Shown in pieces: positions 7,430 to 14,832 of a stretch of DNA of 64,000 nucleotides. Each line of letters starts with the position of its first letter. The first letter of the stretch is position 1. The notes under the pieces are model-generated. The model worked only from the letters and a program-made list of their open reading frames with translations. It was not told the DNA's origin and made no database searches. The DNA comes from Oceanicaulis sp. MMSF_3324 (lineage in GTDB: Bacteria > Pseudomonadota > Alphaproteobacteria > Caulobacterales > Maricaulaceae): positions 1 through 64,000 of the forward strand of contig NZ_JASHIU010000006.1 in NCBI RefSeq assembly GCF_030733545.1. The letters run 5' to 3'. The position numbers and the translations under genes were made by a program.

Positions 7430-7743
7430 GCGACGCGATCAACCCACAACAGATGCTCGTTGCGAGCACGGACGAAAATGCAGTTTCACGCCTGCATCTT
7501 CTGGACGAGGGGCAGGACTTGCTCTGGTTTGACGTTATGCCGGCGGGCGAGCATTTCGTCATTCACGCCTGCGGCTACGGCTTTAATCGCCTTTATCAGG
7601 GGCGGCTTGTCCATGGCGAAAGCGCCAAGGCGGGCGAGAAGGCGGACCTGTACTGCCTAAAGGACGATCGCGCGCTCGGCTGCATCAAATGGCCGATAGT
7701 TCGCATCGAGCTGCGCGACCCCGCGAAGGAGAGCGCGAACTGA
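7426..7743 (+). CDS. Hypothetical acidic protein of rightward operon
   Basis: A 105-residue soluble protein overlapping the preceding gene by 4 nt (ATGA) and the following one by 1 nt (TGATG). The sequence looks mostly beta: LLWFDVMPAGEHFVIHACGYGFN, and later GCIKWPIVRIEL at the C-terminus. No signal peptide or known motif. The coupling to flanking genes supports expression; function unknown. Confidence 0.6.
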   Translation: MSDAINPQQMLVASTDENAVSRLHLLDEGQDLLWFDVMPAGEHFVIHACGYGFNRLYQGRLVHGESAKAGEKADLYCLKDDRALGCIKWPIVRIELRDPAKESAN

Positions 7744-7982
7744 TGGCCTCCCGTAAAGCCACAGCCACTTATCTCGGCCTCTCCGCTGACGGCAAGGTCA
7801 ATGCGGTCAGCCACGCCCATGCTGGCGATAGCTGGACGGATAGCAAGCACCGCAGCTTCTGCCGCTCGGGCTCCGCCTCCGTCCGCAAGATGAGCCCGGA
7901 CAAGGCCCGCGCCTACATCGACGCTCACGGGTTTGTGGACGGCTTCATGGGTGGCCCTACGAAAACTCCCCCCGCCGCCTGA
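7743..7982 (+). CDS. Hypothetical small protein of rightward operon
   Basis: A 79-residue polar protein with the ATG at 7743 overlapping the previous stop by one base. It is rich in Ser, Ala and His, with SKHRSFCRSGSASVRKMSPDKARAY-like basic and small residues in the middle and a helix near KARAYIDAHGFVDGF. No conserved domain is recognised. A strong hairpin follows about 20 nt after the stop, so it is probably the last gene of this short operon. Confidence 0.55.
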   Translation: MASRKATATYLGLSADGKVNAVSHAHAGDSWTDSKHRSFCRSGSASVRKMSPDKARAYIDAHGFVDGFMGGPTKTPPAA

Positions 7983-8002
7983 CAAGCGACAGGCGGACAC
8001 TG

Positions 8003-8046
8003 GCCCGGCCGATCCTCTCCCTCGTTCGGCCGGGCCGCATTTCTCT
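8003..8046 (+). terminator. Strong hairpin after rightward operon
   Basis: An 11-bp perfect stem: GGCCCGGCCGA at 8003-8013 pairs with TCGGCCGGGCC at 8027-8037, with a 13-nt loop and a T-rich but interrupted tail (GCATTTCTCTC). It separates the small-gene operon from the Xis-like gene at 8061. The tail lacks a clean T run, so termination may be partial. Confidence 0.6.
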
Positions 8047-8060
8047 CAAGGCGCATCGTT

Positions 8061-8408
8061 ATGACCTACGGCTTTGAAGGCGACCCGCTGGCGATCATCA
8101 CCACGAAAGAGGTGGCGGAACGGCTCGGCTATCCCTCCATGCGCGCCTGGTATGCGGACGCCGCGCGCCGACGCGCGGCCCGGTTTCCGCGCCCACAACG
8201 CCGGGGCTTCTATCGCCTTGGCGCCTTACAGGACTGGATGACGGCGGGCGGGTTCGAGGTGATGACCTCGGATCGGCCCGCTCCCCCCGTCTCCGGTTCT
8301 GACCCTGCGCAGGCGGGCGAGGATTTTCCCCCTCGCTTCGAACCGGGGCCGTCCTCCCCCCGGCCCGAAGTCCTCGCCCGCTTGCGCGTCATTCACGGTT
8401 CAAGCTAA
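8061..8408 (+). CDS. AlpA/excisionase-like winged-helix protein
   Basis: A 115-residue protein with an N-terminal MerR/AlpA-type winged helix. The segment IITTKEVAERLGYPSMRAWYADA is the helix-turn-helix; FPRPQRRGFYRLGALQDWM gives the wing and the final helix. Such proteins bind att DNA as directionality factors or activate integrase expression. The gene lies directly upstream of the recombinase, with an operator-like sequence between them. The C-terminal 50 residues are Pro-rich and probably disordered. Whether it acts as Xis or as a transcription factor cannot be decided from sequence. Confidence 0.65.
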   Translation: MTYGFEGDPLAIITTKEVAERLGYPSMRAWYADAARRRAARFPRPQRRGFYRLGALQDWMTAGGFEVMTSDRPAPPVSGSDPAQAGEDFPPRFEPGPSSPRPEVLARLRVIHGSS

Positions 8409-8409
8409 G

Positions 8410-8427
8410 GTTACGCAGTTTTGCACA
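8410..8427 (+). promoter_or_regulatory. Third copy of the element operator, before integrase
   Basis: GTTACGCAGTTTTGCACA differs from the operator at 6102-6119 at only two positions and has the same orientation. It starts right after the Xis-like stop codon and ends 14 nt before the recombinase ATG at 8442. Binding here would block integrase expression directly, linking recombination to the element's repressor. Confidence 0.65.
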
Positions 8428-8441
8428 ACGCGGCCGATACC

Positions 8442-9911
8442 ATGGTGAAACTTGCACGCGGACAGGCGCCGGGCCTGGCGGCCGGTCGGCCGTCCAAGGA
8501 CGGTACGCCTGTCTGGCGCTGGACGCCGGGCGCGTCCCAACGCAAGCGCGGGCTCAAGGCCATCAACCAGCTGCGCGGCGAGGGCGGCGAACAGCCTTTC
8601 AGCAATGAGGACTGGATCGCCAAGGGCTTCACCCACCGCCCGGCCGAGCTGACGCTCAGCCATGACGGCCCCTTGCTCGATCAGCTCAAGGCGGCCAAGG
8701 CGTGCCAGGCGATCGCCGCCGCCGCGCGCGGGCAGGGCGCGCCCTTGACCGATCAGGCGGCCGCCGACACGCCGACGCCGCCCCGACGCCGACCGGCGCG
8801 CACGCTCAATGACTGTCTGGACCTGTTTGAAAAGGCGGGCCGGGCGGGCAAGATCCTCAAGCGCGACAAGCGCACGGGCCAGCGCGTCGCGGTCAGCCAG
8901 AAAACCATGTCCGGCTATATCAGCCATCTTGTGCCGATCCGGCGCGCGCTCGGCATGGACGCGCCCTACCAGATCCGCCGCGGCGATGTAGTGGTGGTCC
9001 TCGATACACTCAGCCATGAGGGCAAGCATTCCATGGCGGTTGCGGCCGCAACCGCCTGGACGCGGGCGATGAACTGGCTCGCGCTTGAAGCGGGGATCAA
9101 TCCTGCGCTGCTGCCGCCGCCCAACGCTTACAAGGGGCTGGGCATGGGACAGAAGCCGAACCGGCAACGGCTCGCTCTGCCCGAAGAAGCCGAGGCCATG
9201 TATCAGGCGCTGGCCGAACCGCAGCGGCTCACCCTGGAACTGGGGTTGCATCCCGATGACGCCCCGGCCGCGCACCCTTCAGCCGCCGCCGCCTGGCGCA
9301 CGGCGCTCTGGACGGCGCAGCGCGGGGTGGACACGCTGTCCTTCAATGATCACGCCTTCCGCTCCGACCGCCTTCTCTGGCGCCAGTCCAAGACCGGATC
9401 GCGCATCAATATCCCGATCCTCGATCCGCTGCGCGAGGCCGTGCAGCTGGCCCGCGCCGCGCGATCGGGCATTGTCAGCGCGGCCGAGCTTGACCGTCAT
9501 GACGGGCTGCTGTTCTGGAACAATGACACGGGCAAGCCCTATCGCCAGGTCAAGCAGAAGACGGGCGAGGTCTATTACAAGGACTTCAACGAGCACTGGA
9601 ATGCGGCGCGCAAGCTGGCCGGCCGCAAGGTGCCGTCGCTGATCGGCGAGGGCGTGGACGGCTTCGGCGAACCCAACAAGCCGCTCTGGTTTCTGGACAG
9701 CCGAGACACGGCCGTCACGCGCCTGTTCGAGGCCATGGCCGAACAGGACGGGGCGCTGGCCTCGATCGCCATGTGGTGGGGCGGTGACAGCGCCTCGGTG
9801 GAAGATCTCTTGAAGGTGCTGCGCAACTATCTCGTGCTCAATCCCAGCTTCGCCGACAAGGCGGGCACGGCGCTCAGCGACCACGCCAACAAGCTCGGCT
9901 TCGCCATCTAG
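8442..9911 (+). CDS. int: Tyrosine-type site-specific integrase
   Basis: A 489-residue recombinase from the ATG at 8442; the TTG at 8421 lies inside the operator and is less likely. Residues up to about 110 are basic and could form an arm-binding part. Residues 120-230 look like a SAM-like core-binding domain. The catalytic domain shows Arg294 (AQRGVDTLSF), Lys317 (RQSKTGSRINIPI), Arg421 (LDSRDTAVTRL) and a candidate nucleophile Tyr463 (VLRNYLVLNP). The first His of HxxR is replaced by Leu418, and the usual GH pair reads GGD. It presumably inserts the element into tRNA-Val; the att fragment lies 190 nt downstream. Confidence 0.85.
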   Translation: MVKLARGQAPGLAAGRPSKDGTPVWRWTPGASQRKRGLKAINQLRGEGGEQPFSNEDWIAKGFTHRPAELTLSHDGPLLDQLKAAKACQAIAAAARGQGAPLTDQAAADTPTPPRRRPARTLNDCLDLFEKAGRAGKILKRDKRTGQRVAVSQKTMSGYISHLVPIRRALGMDAPYQIRRGDVVVVLDTLSHEGKHSMAVAAATAWTRAMNWLALEAGINPALLPPPNAYKGLGMGQKPNRQRLALPEEAEAMYQALAEPQRLTLELGLHPDDAPAAHPSAAAAWRTALWTAQRGVDTLSFNDHAFRSDRLLWRQSKTGSRINIPILDPLREAVQLARAARSGIVSAAELDRHDGLLFWNNDTGKPYRQVKQKTGEVYYKDFNEHWNAARKLAGRKVPSLIGEGVDGFGEPNKPLWFLDSRDTAVTRLFEAMAEQDGALASIAMWWGGDSASVEDLLKVLRNYLVLNPSFADKAGTALSDHANKLGFAI

Positions 9912-9940
9912 CGCCGCACGACACAGGACTTATCCCACAA

Positions 9941-9970
9941 AACCCGGCCGCAGCAGCGGCCGGGTTTTTT
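9941..9970 (+). terminator. Rho-independent terminator of the integrase
   Basis: AACCCGGCCGC and GCGGCCGGGTT form a long GC-rich stem around a short AGCA-like loop. Six T residues follow at 9965-9970. It begins 30 nt after the integrase stop, a textbook intrinsic terminator. Confidence 0.9.
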
Positions 9971-9993
9971 GTCCTATACAGGCGCTCAAAGCC

Positions 9994-10024
9994 GTGTGAC
10001 TAAAGGGGCGAAAACTGTGTGACT
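9994..10024 (+). repeat. Direct repeat GTGTGACT near att site
   Basis: GTGTGACT occurs at 9994-10001 and again at 10017-10024, 23 bp apart. Both copies lie between the integrase terminator and the tRNA-like attachment segment. Short direct repeats at this place are where integrase arm-type sites usually lie, but two copies of an 8-mer are weak evidence. Confidence 0.3.
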
Positions 10025-10097
10025 TCCCAAACAATCGCCCCCGAAAAACCGGAAGAAACGCACGCTAAGTCATTGAAAAGCGTATGGAAGCCCTTGT

Positions 10098-10142
10098 TTT
10101 ACACCCAGTAGGTCGGCGGTTCGACCCCGTCACCACCCACCA
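10098..10142 (+). other. attR-like 3' fragment of tRNA-Val(UAC)
   Basis: The segment carries the anticodon loop TTTACAC (anticodon UAC), the 3' anticodon-stem strand CCAGT and a variable loop. The T arm GGCGG-TTCGACC-CCGTC, the acceptor strand ACCACCC and an encoded A-CCA follow. The 5' half is absent: the bases before the loop (CTTGT) do not pair with CCAGT, and no GGGTGGT acceptor strand lies upstream. This is the duplicated 3' tRNA end left by integration, so an intact tRNA-Val should flank the element's other end. Confidence 0.85.
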
Positions 10143-10268
10143 TCCGACCGGGCCTTCACATGCAGGATACAGAGTGTCGGGACATTTCCCCATTGCCGCC
10201 CTATCGTGGCTTGGACAGGGTTCCTGTTCCAGGCTGCGGGTTGCGCCCGCTTGTGGGGAGTGTGCCGG

Positions 10269-10484
10269 ATGAGCTCGTTTGATGCGTTCAAGGCCGCCCA
10301 TGCCGGCGAGGACTTTGCGGACTATGCAGCCTTCGTCAAAGCCATGGACGAGGCCCGGCTCGAAGGTGAAGACCGCCAGCGCGCCTATTCGGCCTGGCGG
10401 CTGTGCTGGAGCCGGGCGACGCTGGGCGAAGATGGAGCAGAGCTCAAGAAAGTGCGTGAGGGCCGGATCAAGCGCTGGCTTTAA
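10269..10484 (+). CDS. Hypothetical small helical protein
   Basis: A 71-residue protein starting at the ATG at 10269, with GGGGAG 9 nt upstream. It is strongly charged and helical (SFDAFKAAHAGEDFADYAAFVKAMDEARLEG, then RAYSAWRLCWSRATLG), with no membrane span or signal peptide. It lies just outside the att site, on the chromosomal side, and is convergent with the esterase gene. No family is recognised; it could equally be a remnant of earlier integration at this tRNA. Confidence 0.55.
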   Translation: MSSFDAFKAAHAGEDFADYAAFVKAMDEARLEGEDRQRAYSAWRLCWSRATLGEDGAELKKVREGRIKRWL

Positions 10485-10493
10485 GGCCTGACG

Positions 10494-11780
10494 TCACTCT
10501 TCCTGGTCCTGGGCGTCCATAAACGCCAGGAAGGCGTCCCAGTCCTCAGCGCGCACGCCATGCGTGGCCGGACGGATGTGATAGGAGAGGTGTCCGCTGA
10601 CATCCATATCGGCCAGTCGTGTCTGGTTCAGTCCGTCCGCGCCATACAGAGGCCAAACTGGACTGGCGGCTTCAGCCGCGCGCCAGGCGCCGGCCGGATC
10701 GGACCAGACATCGCGCCAGCTATTGCCAAGCAAGACGCTTCGCGGTGCGATCAGAGCCAGTAAATGGTGAGCATCAAGCGGCAGCTCTTCCTCGCGTTCC
10801 GCGTATTCGGCATAAGCCGGGACGAACCAGTGCGGATAGTTCTGGGTGATGGAACTGACCGGCTCTCCCAGATTGTCACGATGCAATGAAGCGCCGCCCG
10901 TGCCGGACTGGTGTGCGATGATAGCGTTGAAGCGTTCATCTCGCGCGCCTGCCAGCAACGCGGCCTTCGCGCGGCGGGAATGCCCCATCACGGACAGACG
11001 CTCGCCATCAATGTCCGGATCCTGGAGCAGGGCGTCAGCAACCCGGCTCATCATCCAGGCCCAGACGCCTATGACGCCGGGGCGGTCCTGTTCGGTTGGG
11101 TCCAGGCCCAGAGACAGAAGCGTGTGATCGTGAAGGCTCGAGCGATCGGGCGCGATATCGCTTTCGTGCCAGGCGGCGACCGCATAGCCGCGGCGCAGGA
11201 TCTGTTCAATGGGCGGGCTGACCACATACTCGCCGAAAAAGCTGCTCGCATAGGCCTCAAGCCAGGAACCAGACGGCGTGCAGTAAGACGGAACGGGGTT
11301 CCGATTCGGTGGTAAATCCGGGCGCTCGAGCTGCGCCTGCAGGCCGCAATCACTGGGTATGAGGATGACGGGCGAGGGGGCGTCTGCGTCATTGGGCGTG
11401 ATGAGGGCGAGGTCGATCTCGCCGCGCCCTTCATTTGGCAGACGGATCGTGATCGTAAGCAGCTCCAGCCGTCCCGCACCGTGATAGGCGTGCGCATCAA
11501 TCAGCGTGCGCTCGTTGATATGAGTCTCGCCGTCCGGCGGGGCAGCGCCGTACAGCGTTTCCGAGATCTGATCCGCGATTTCCGGACGGTGTTCCAGCCA
11601 GCCGGATAACCCATTGTTCAGCCCTTCAAGCGGGGGTTCCGCGACAGGGCCCGCCCCGGTCGGGCTTGCGGTCATCATGATGTAGCGCACCGGGCTGCAG
11701 GAGATGGCGAGTCCCCCAAGAAGCGGTAGAATGAGCGCCAGAAAAAGGGAGGTGCGCAGAAGCGGGCGGGATCCGGTCAT
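10494..11780 (-). CDS. CE15-like glucuronoyl esterase/alpha-beta hydrolase, exported
   Basis: A 428-residue alpha/beta hydrolase with a hydrophobic N-terminus (residues 8-27) ending LAISC, so a lipoprotein or signal-anchored protein. The nucleophile motif is GHSRRAK (Ser268). It is followed by a CE15-like stretch (AHQSGTGGASLHRDNLGEP, then NYPHWF), and a late HIRPATHG supplies the catalytic His407. CE15 enzymes cleave ester bonds between lignin alcohols and 4-O-methyl-glucuronic acid of xylan. The substrate here could also be an algal polysaccharide, but that is inference. No carbohydrate-use cluster surrounds it. A promoterless gap leads to tRNA-Asp upstream. Confidence 0.75.
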   Translation of the reverse strand: MTGSRPLLRTSLFLALILPLLGGLAISCSPVRYIMMTASPTGAGPVAEPPLEGLNNGLSGWLEHRPEIADQISETLYGAAPPDGETHINERTLIDAHAYHGAGRLELLTITIRLPNEGRGEIDLALITPNDADAPSPVILIPSDCGLQAQLERPDLPPNRNPVPSYCTPSGSWLEAYASSFFGEYVVSPPIEQILRRGYAVAAWHESDIAPDRSSLHDHTLLSLGLDPTEQDRPGVIGVWAWMMSRVADALLQDPDIDGERLSVMGHSRRAKAALLAGARDERFNAIIAHQSGTGGASLHRDNLGEPVSSITQNYPHWFVPAYAEYAEREEELPLDAHHLLALIAPRSVLLGNSWRDVWSDPAGAWRAAEAASPVWPLYGADGLNQTRLADMDVSGHLSYHIRPATHGVRAEDWDAFLAFMDAQDQEE

Positions 11781-11876
11781 AGCGCCAGCCTAACGGCGCG
11801 GGCCAGGGTCTGCGAGCGCCTTCACAGGGCTGTGATTTTCCCACAGCGAGACGCTGCACTTGCTGGCAAAACCCGC

Positions 11877-11905
11877 TTGACCGTCGTGCGGAGCGCCTTT
11901 AGACA
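11877..11905 (+). promoter_or_regulatory. Candidate sigma-70-type promoter of tRNA-Asp
   Basis: TTGACC at 11877-11882 is separated by 17 bp from TAGACA at 11900-11905, ending 39 nt before the tRNA. The -35 box is strong and the -10 box is poor, so the call is tentative. Confidence 0.4.
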
Positions 11906-11944
11906 CACGCTTCCTGACGCGGCGATGCGCCGTGAATGATCTGA

Positions 11945-12021
<77 letters not shown>

Positions 12022-12082
12022 GTTCGGATCGATTTCTCTTCCCCGATATGGCTGTGACGCGACCCGAACCGGCCTTACGTGT

Positions 12083-12787
12083 CTAGATGTCGAGCTGGAA
12101 GAAGAGCGCGGTGAACACCAGGCAGTCGACGCTGGCGTGCGCGATGACCAGCGGCCAAAGATTGCGCTTGTACAGCACGAACAGGGTGCCCAGCATCAGG
12201 CCAATGAGCCCGGTGACGATCAGGCCGCGCAGGCCCTGATAGTAAAAGTGGCCATAGCCGAAATAGAGCGCCGGCAGGATGACGCTGACGGCGGTCATCG
12301 TCAGGCTGCGGCCCAGACCGTCCCCCAGACGATTGATCATGTAGCCGCGGAAGAACAATTCCTCGCCCAGGCCAGCTGCGAAGATCGCGATCACAAGCCA
12401 GAGCAGGTAATGGGGCAGGCTTCCGTCAGCGACGGCGCCGAAGCGATCCATCACGCCTTCCGGCTCTTCGGTCATGAACTCAAAGCCCAACGCGCCGCCC
12501 AGGCTGGCGGCGGCCACCCCGGTCCCGAGAATGGCGATGATGGCCAGGAGGCTCTGAAAGGGCAGCAACAGCCAGGATTTCAATCTCGGCAGTCGAACAA
12601 GGCCATAGTCCCGCCAGCTCATTCCGCTGGCCCTGAAATAGACGGTGAGGCCGGATAACAGCACGAGCAGTGTGAGCGGTCCGGCATAGCGCCAGGCCAC
12701 GAGCCCGAACAGGGCTTTGATCGACATGGCCAACGCGGCCAGTATCACGACTTCCAGAACAATGAGCGGACGAATTTTGGTGGACAT
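12083..12787 (-). CDS. CPBP-family intramembrane metalloprotease
   Basis: A 234-residue membrane protein with about seven hydrophobic segments, from the ATG at 12787 (AGAGGG 6-7 nt before it). The Abi/CPBP motifs are present: GEELFFRGYMINRL at about 141-154 with the Glu-Glu and Arg, then FGYGHFYYQG with a histidine, then LVIAHASVD near the C-terminus. Relatives include Rce1-type prenyl-protein proteases and bacteriocin-immunity proteins; the substrate is unknown. It is monocistronic between tRNA-Asp and the terminator of the efflux operon. Confidence 0.85.
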   Translation of the reverse strand: MSTKIRPLIVLEVVILAALAMSIKALFGLVAWRYAGPLTLLVLLSGLTVYFRASGMSWRDYGLVRLPRLKSWLLLPFQSLLAIIAILGTGVAAASLGGALGFEFMTEEPEGVMDRFGAVADGSLPHYLLWLVIAIFAAGLGEELFFRGYMINRLGDGLGRSLTMTAVSVILPALYFGYGHFYYQGLRGLIVTGLIGLMLGTLFVLYKRNLWPLVIAHASVDCLVFTALFFQLDI

Positions 12788-12842
12788 GAGACCCTCTTGA
12801 TTGGTGTCTCGTCTTGATGCGGCGCAGCGTCTGATCAGATGC

Positions 12843-12870
12843 AAAAAGGCCGCCCGAATGGGCGGCCTTT
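12843..12870 (-). terminator. Terminator of the macAB-like operon
   Basis: AAAGGCCGCCC at 12845-12855 pairs with GGGCGGCCTTT at 12860-12870 around a GAAT loop. Read on the minus strand the stem is followed by TTTTT (12843-12847), giving a strong intrinsic terminator 32 nt after the permease stop. Confidence 0.9.
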
Positions 12871-12901
12871 CGGTTGCGGCGCTGTCGGCGCTGCCAACGT
12901 T

Positions 12902-14152
12902 TTATTCGTGACGCAGGGCCGTGATCGGGTCGAGCCGGCTGGCTTGGTGGGCGGGATAGAAGCCAAACAGGACGCCCACCACCGTGGAAGCGCCGATCGC
13001 GACCAGCGCTATCGTGGGTTTCACCGCGACATTGAGGTTCACGCCCAGAGCCGGCGCGAATTGTTCAATGCTCAGCGCAAGTCCCAGTCCAAACAGAAGC
13101 CCCAGCACGCCGCCGACGGAGCACAGCACCACGGACTCGATCAGGAACTGGTTGCGAATGTCGGCTCGGCGCGCCCCGATGGCGAGCCTGAGGCCGATTT
13201 CCCGCGTGCGTTCGGTGACCGACACCAGCATGACGTTCATGATGCCGATGCCGCCGACAATGAGCGTGATCAGGCCGGCCACGGCCAAAAGCAGGCCCAT
13301 GACGGTCTCTGTCGCCCGGAAGGCGGTAATGAACTCTGCGAAGTTGCGCACTTGGAAGTCGTCATCCTCACCTGGATCAATGCCCCGACGAATGCGCAGG
13401 AAGTTCTCGAGCTCGGCCGTGGCGTAGTCCATGTCTTCGCCGGCGGCCACTTTCACCCAGATGCGCTGGACCGGATCGCGAACCCCGGCACGGGCATAGC
13501 CGACCACACGGGTGCGTACGGTGGAGACCGGCGCCATGATCAGGTCATCCTGGTCCTGGCCGAAGCTGGACTGACCGCGCTCTGACAGAATGCCGATGAC
13601 CTCGAAAGGTTGGCCGTTCAGACGGATGAAGGCGCCCAGGGCGCCGCCGGACGGAAACAGCTCTTCCGCGACGGTCTGACCCAGCACGGCGACGCGATTG
13701 CTGCGCTCCACATCGACGACGGAGAACATGCGTCCGTCCGCCATCGTCCAGTCGCGGATCTCCAGATAATCGGGATGCACGCCGCTGATCTGAGTCGGCC
13801 AGTTCACGCCGTCCACCACCGCAGTGACCGAGCCGTCCACCGTGCCGGATGCGGCGACGATGACGTCGACCTGATTGCGGATCGCATCCACATCGTCAGA
13901 GGAGAACGGCGTGCCGCTGCCGGCGCCGCCCCGCCGCCCTCCGCGACTGTTGGAGCCGGCGCGGATATTGAGCGAATTTGATCCCAGAGATGAGATCTGC
14001 TCCTGCACCGCCTGGCTCGCGCCATCGGCCAGTGAGACTGTCGTGATCACCGCCATGACGCCGAAGATCACACCCAGAATGGCCAGGAAACTGCGCAGTG
14101 CATTCACACGCAGGGCTGTCAGAGCAACCCCGATCGCCGCCATCATGTTCAT
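12902..14152 (-). CDS. macB: MacB-like ABC transporter permease
   Basis: A 416-residue permease. An N-terminal span near residues 17-40 (ALRSFLAILGVIFGVMAVITTVSL) is followed by a large periplasmic MacB domain. That domain contains a Gly/Arg-rich tract (NSRGGRRGGAGSG). Three C-terminal spans include the conserved GGIGIMNVMLVSVTERTREIG signature. It forms the membrane part of a MacAB-TolC-type mechanotransmission pump, which exports peptides, macrolides or lipoprotein-like cargo. The ATG at 14152 overlaps the ATPase stop by 4 nt. The ATPase is a separate gene rather than fused as in E. coli MacB. Substrate is not predictable. Confidence 0.85.
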   Translation of the reverse strand: MNMMAAIGVALTALRVNALRSFLAILGVIFGVMAVITTVSLADGASQAVQEQISSLGSNSLNIRAGSNSRGGRRGGAGSGTPFSSDDVDAIRNQVDVIVAASGTVDGSVTAVVDGVNWPTQISGVHPDYLEIRDWTMADGRMFSVVDVERSNRVAVLGQTVAEELFPSGGALGAFIRLNGQPFEVIGILSERGQSSFGQDQDDLIMAPVSTVRTRVVGYARAGVRDPVQRIWVKVAAGEDMDYATAELENFLRIRRGIDPGEDDDFQVRNFAEFITAFRATETVMGLLLAVAGLITLIVGGIGIMNVMLVSVTERTREIGLRLAIGARRADIRNQFLIESVVLCSVGGVLGLLFGLGLALSIEQFAPALGVNLNVAVKPTIALVAIGASTVVGVLFGFYPAHQASRLDPITALRHE

Positions 14153-14832
14153 TGGCTGTCCTCCACGATCAGGCCGTCGCGGAACCAGATCCGGCGACGG
14201 GCCCGTGCGCCCACCTCGTCTTCGTGGGTGACGAGAATGATGGTGATGCCCTCGGCGTTCAGCTGATCGAGAATGTCGAGCACCTCGATCGTGGTCTGGC
14301 TGTCGAGAGCCCCGGTCGGTTCGTCCGCCAGCAGGATGGAGGGTTTGCCCGCCAGCGCTCTTGCAATGGCGACACGTTGTTGCTGTCCACCAGACAGCTG
14401 GGATGGATGGTGATCCATCCGTTCGCCAAGCCCCACCATGCGCAGACATTCGGCTGCGCGCTCCTGGCGGGCCTTGGGTCCCATGCCGCGATACAGAAGC
14501 GGCAGCGCCACATTGTCGAGCGCCGTGGTCCGGGGCAGCAAATTGAACTGCTGGAACACGAAACCAACCTTGCGATTGCGAAAATCGGCCAGCTCGTCCG
14601 GGCTCAGGCCGGACAGCGATTCACCGCCAATGATGAGATCGCCCGAGCTGGGCCGGTCGAGCGCGCCCACCATGTTCATGAAGGTGGATTTTCCCGAACC
14701 GGACGGTCCCATGATCGCGACGTATTCCCCCGCCTGGATATCGCAATCCACGCCAGCAAGGGCATGAACATCACCGCCGCCCAGCGTATAGACGCGGGTC
14801 AGCTTGCGGGCCTTGATCAGGGCGTCGGTCAT
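14149..14832 (-). CDS. MacB/LolD-type ABC ATPase
   Basis: A 227-residue ATPase with Walker [11 protein letters not shown]-loop QQFNLLP, signature [15 protein letters not shown], Walker [13 protein letters not shown] and switch His in LVTHE. All are intact. It energises the neighbouring permease and adaptor. The gene overlaps both neighbours by 4 nt, so the three proteins are made together. Confidence 0.92.
   Translation of the reverse strand: MTDALIKARKLTRVYTLGGGDVHALAGVDCDIQAGEYVAIMGPSGSGKSTFMNMVGALDRPSSGDLIIGGESLSGLSPDELADFRNRKVGFVFQQFNLLPRTTALDNVALPLLYRGMGPKARQERAAECLRMVGLGERMDHHPSQLSGGQQQRVAIARALAGKPSILLADEPTGALDSQTTIEVLDILDQLNAEGITIILVTHEDEVGARARRRIWFRDGLIVEDSQ

Larger units (their letters stand above)
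1..10142. mobile_element. Integrated prophage or phage satellite, right part
   Basis: The block contains a tyrosine recombinase, an Xis-like protein, a lambda-type divergent repressor/Cro arrangement and a replication module (primase, helicase-like ATPase, dNMP kinase). It ends at a 45-nt 3' fragment of tRNA-Val. Because only the 3' half of the tRNA is present here, the intact copy should lie at the other end, left of position 1. Total size and any capsid or cargo genes are therefore unknown. No structural phage gene is visible, so a helper-dependent satellite is as possible as a full prophage. The boundary at 10142 is the end of the tRNA-like segment, not a verified crossover point. Confidence 0.85.

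Noticed and set aside
10065-10301. 78-codon minus-strand frame containing VVTGSNRRPTGCK
   Set aside because: That peptide is the well-known mistranslation of a tRNA 3' end; the sequence is the tRNA-Val fragment.
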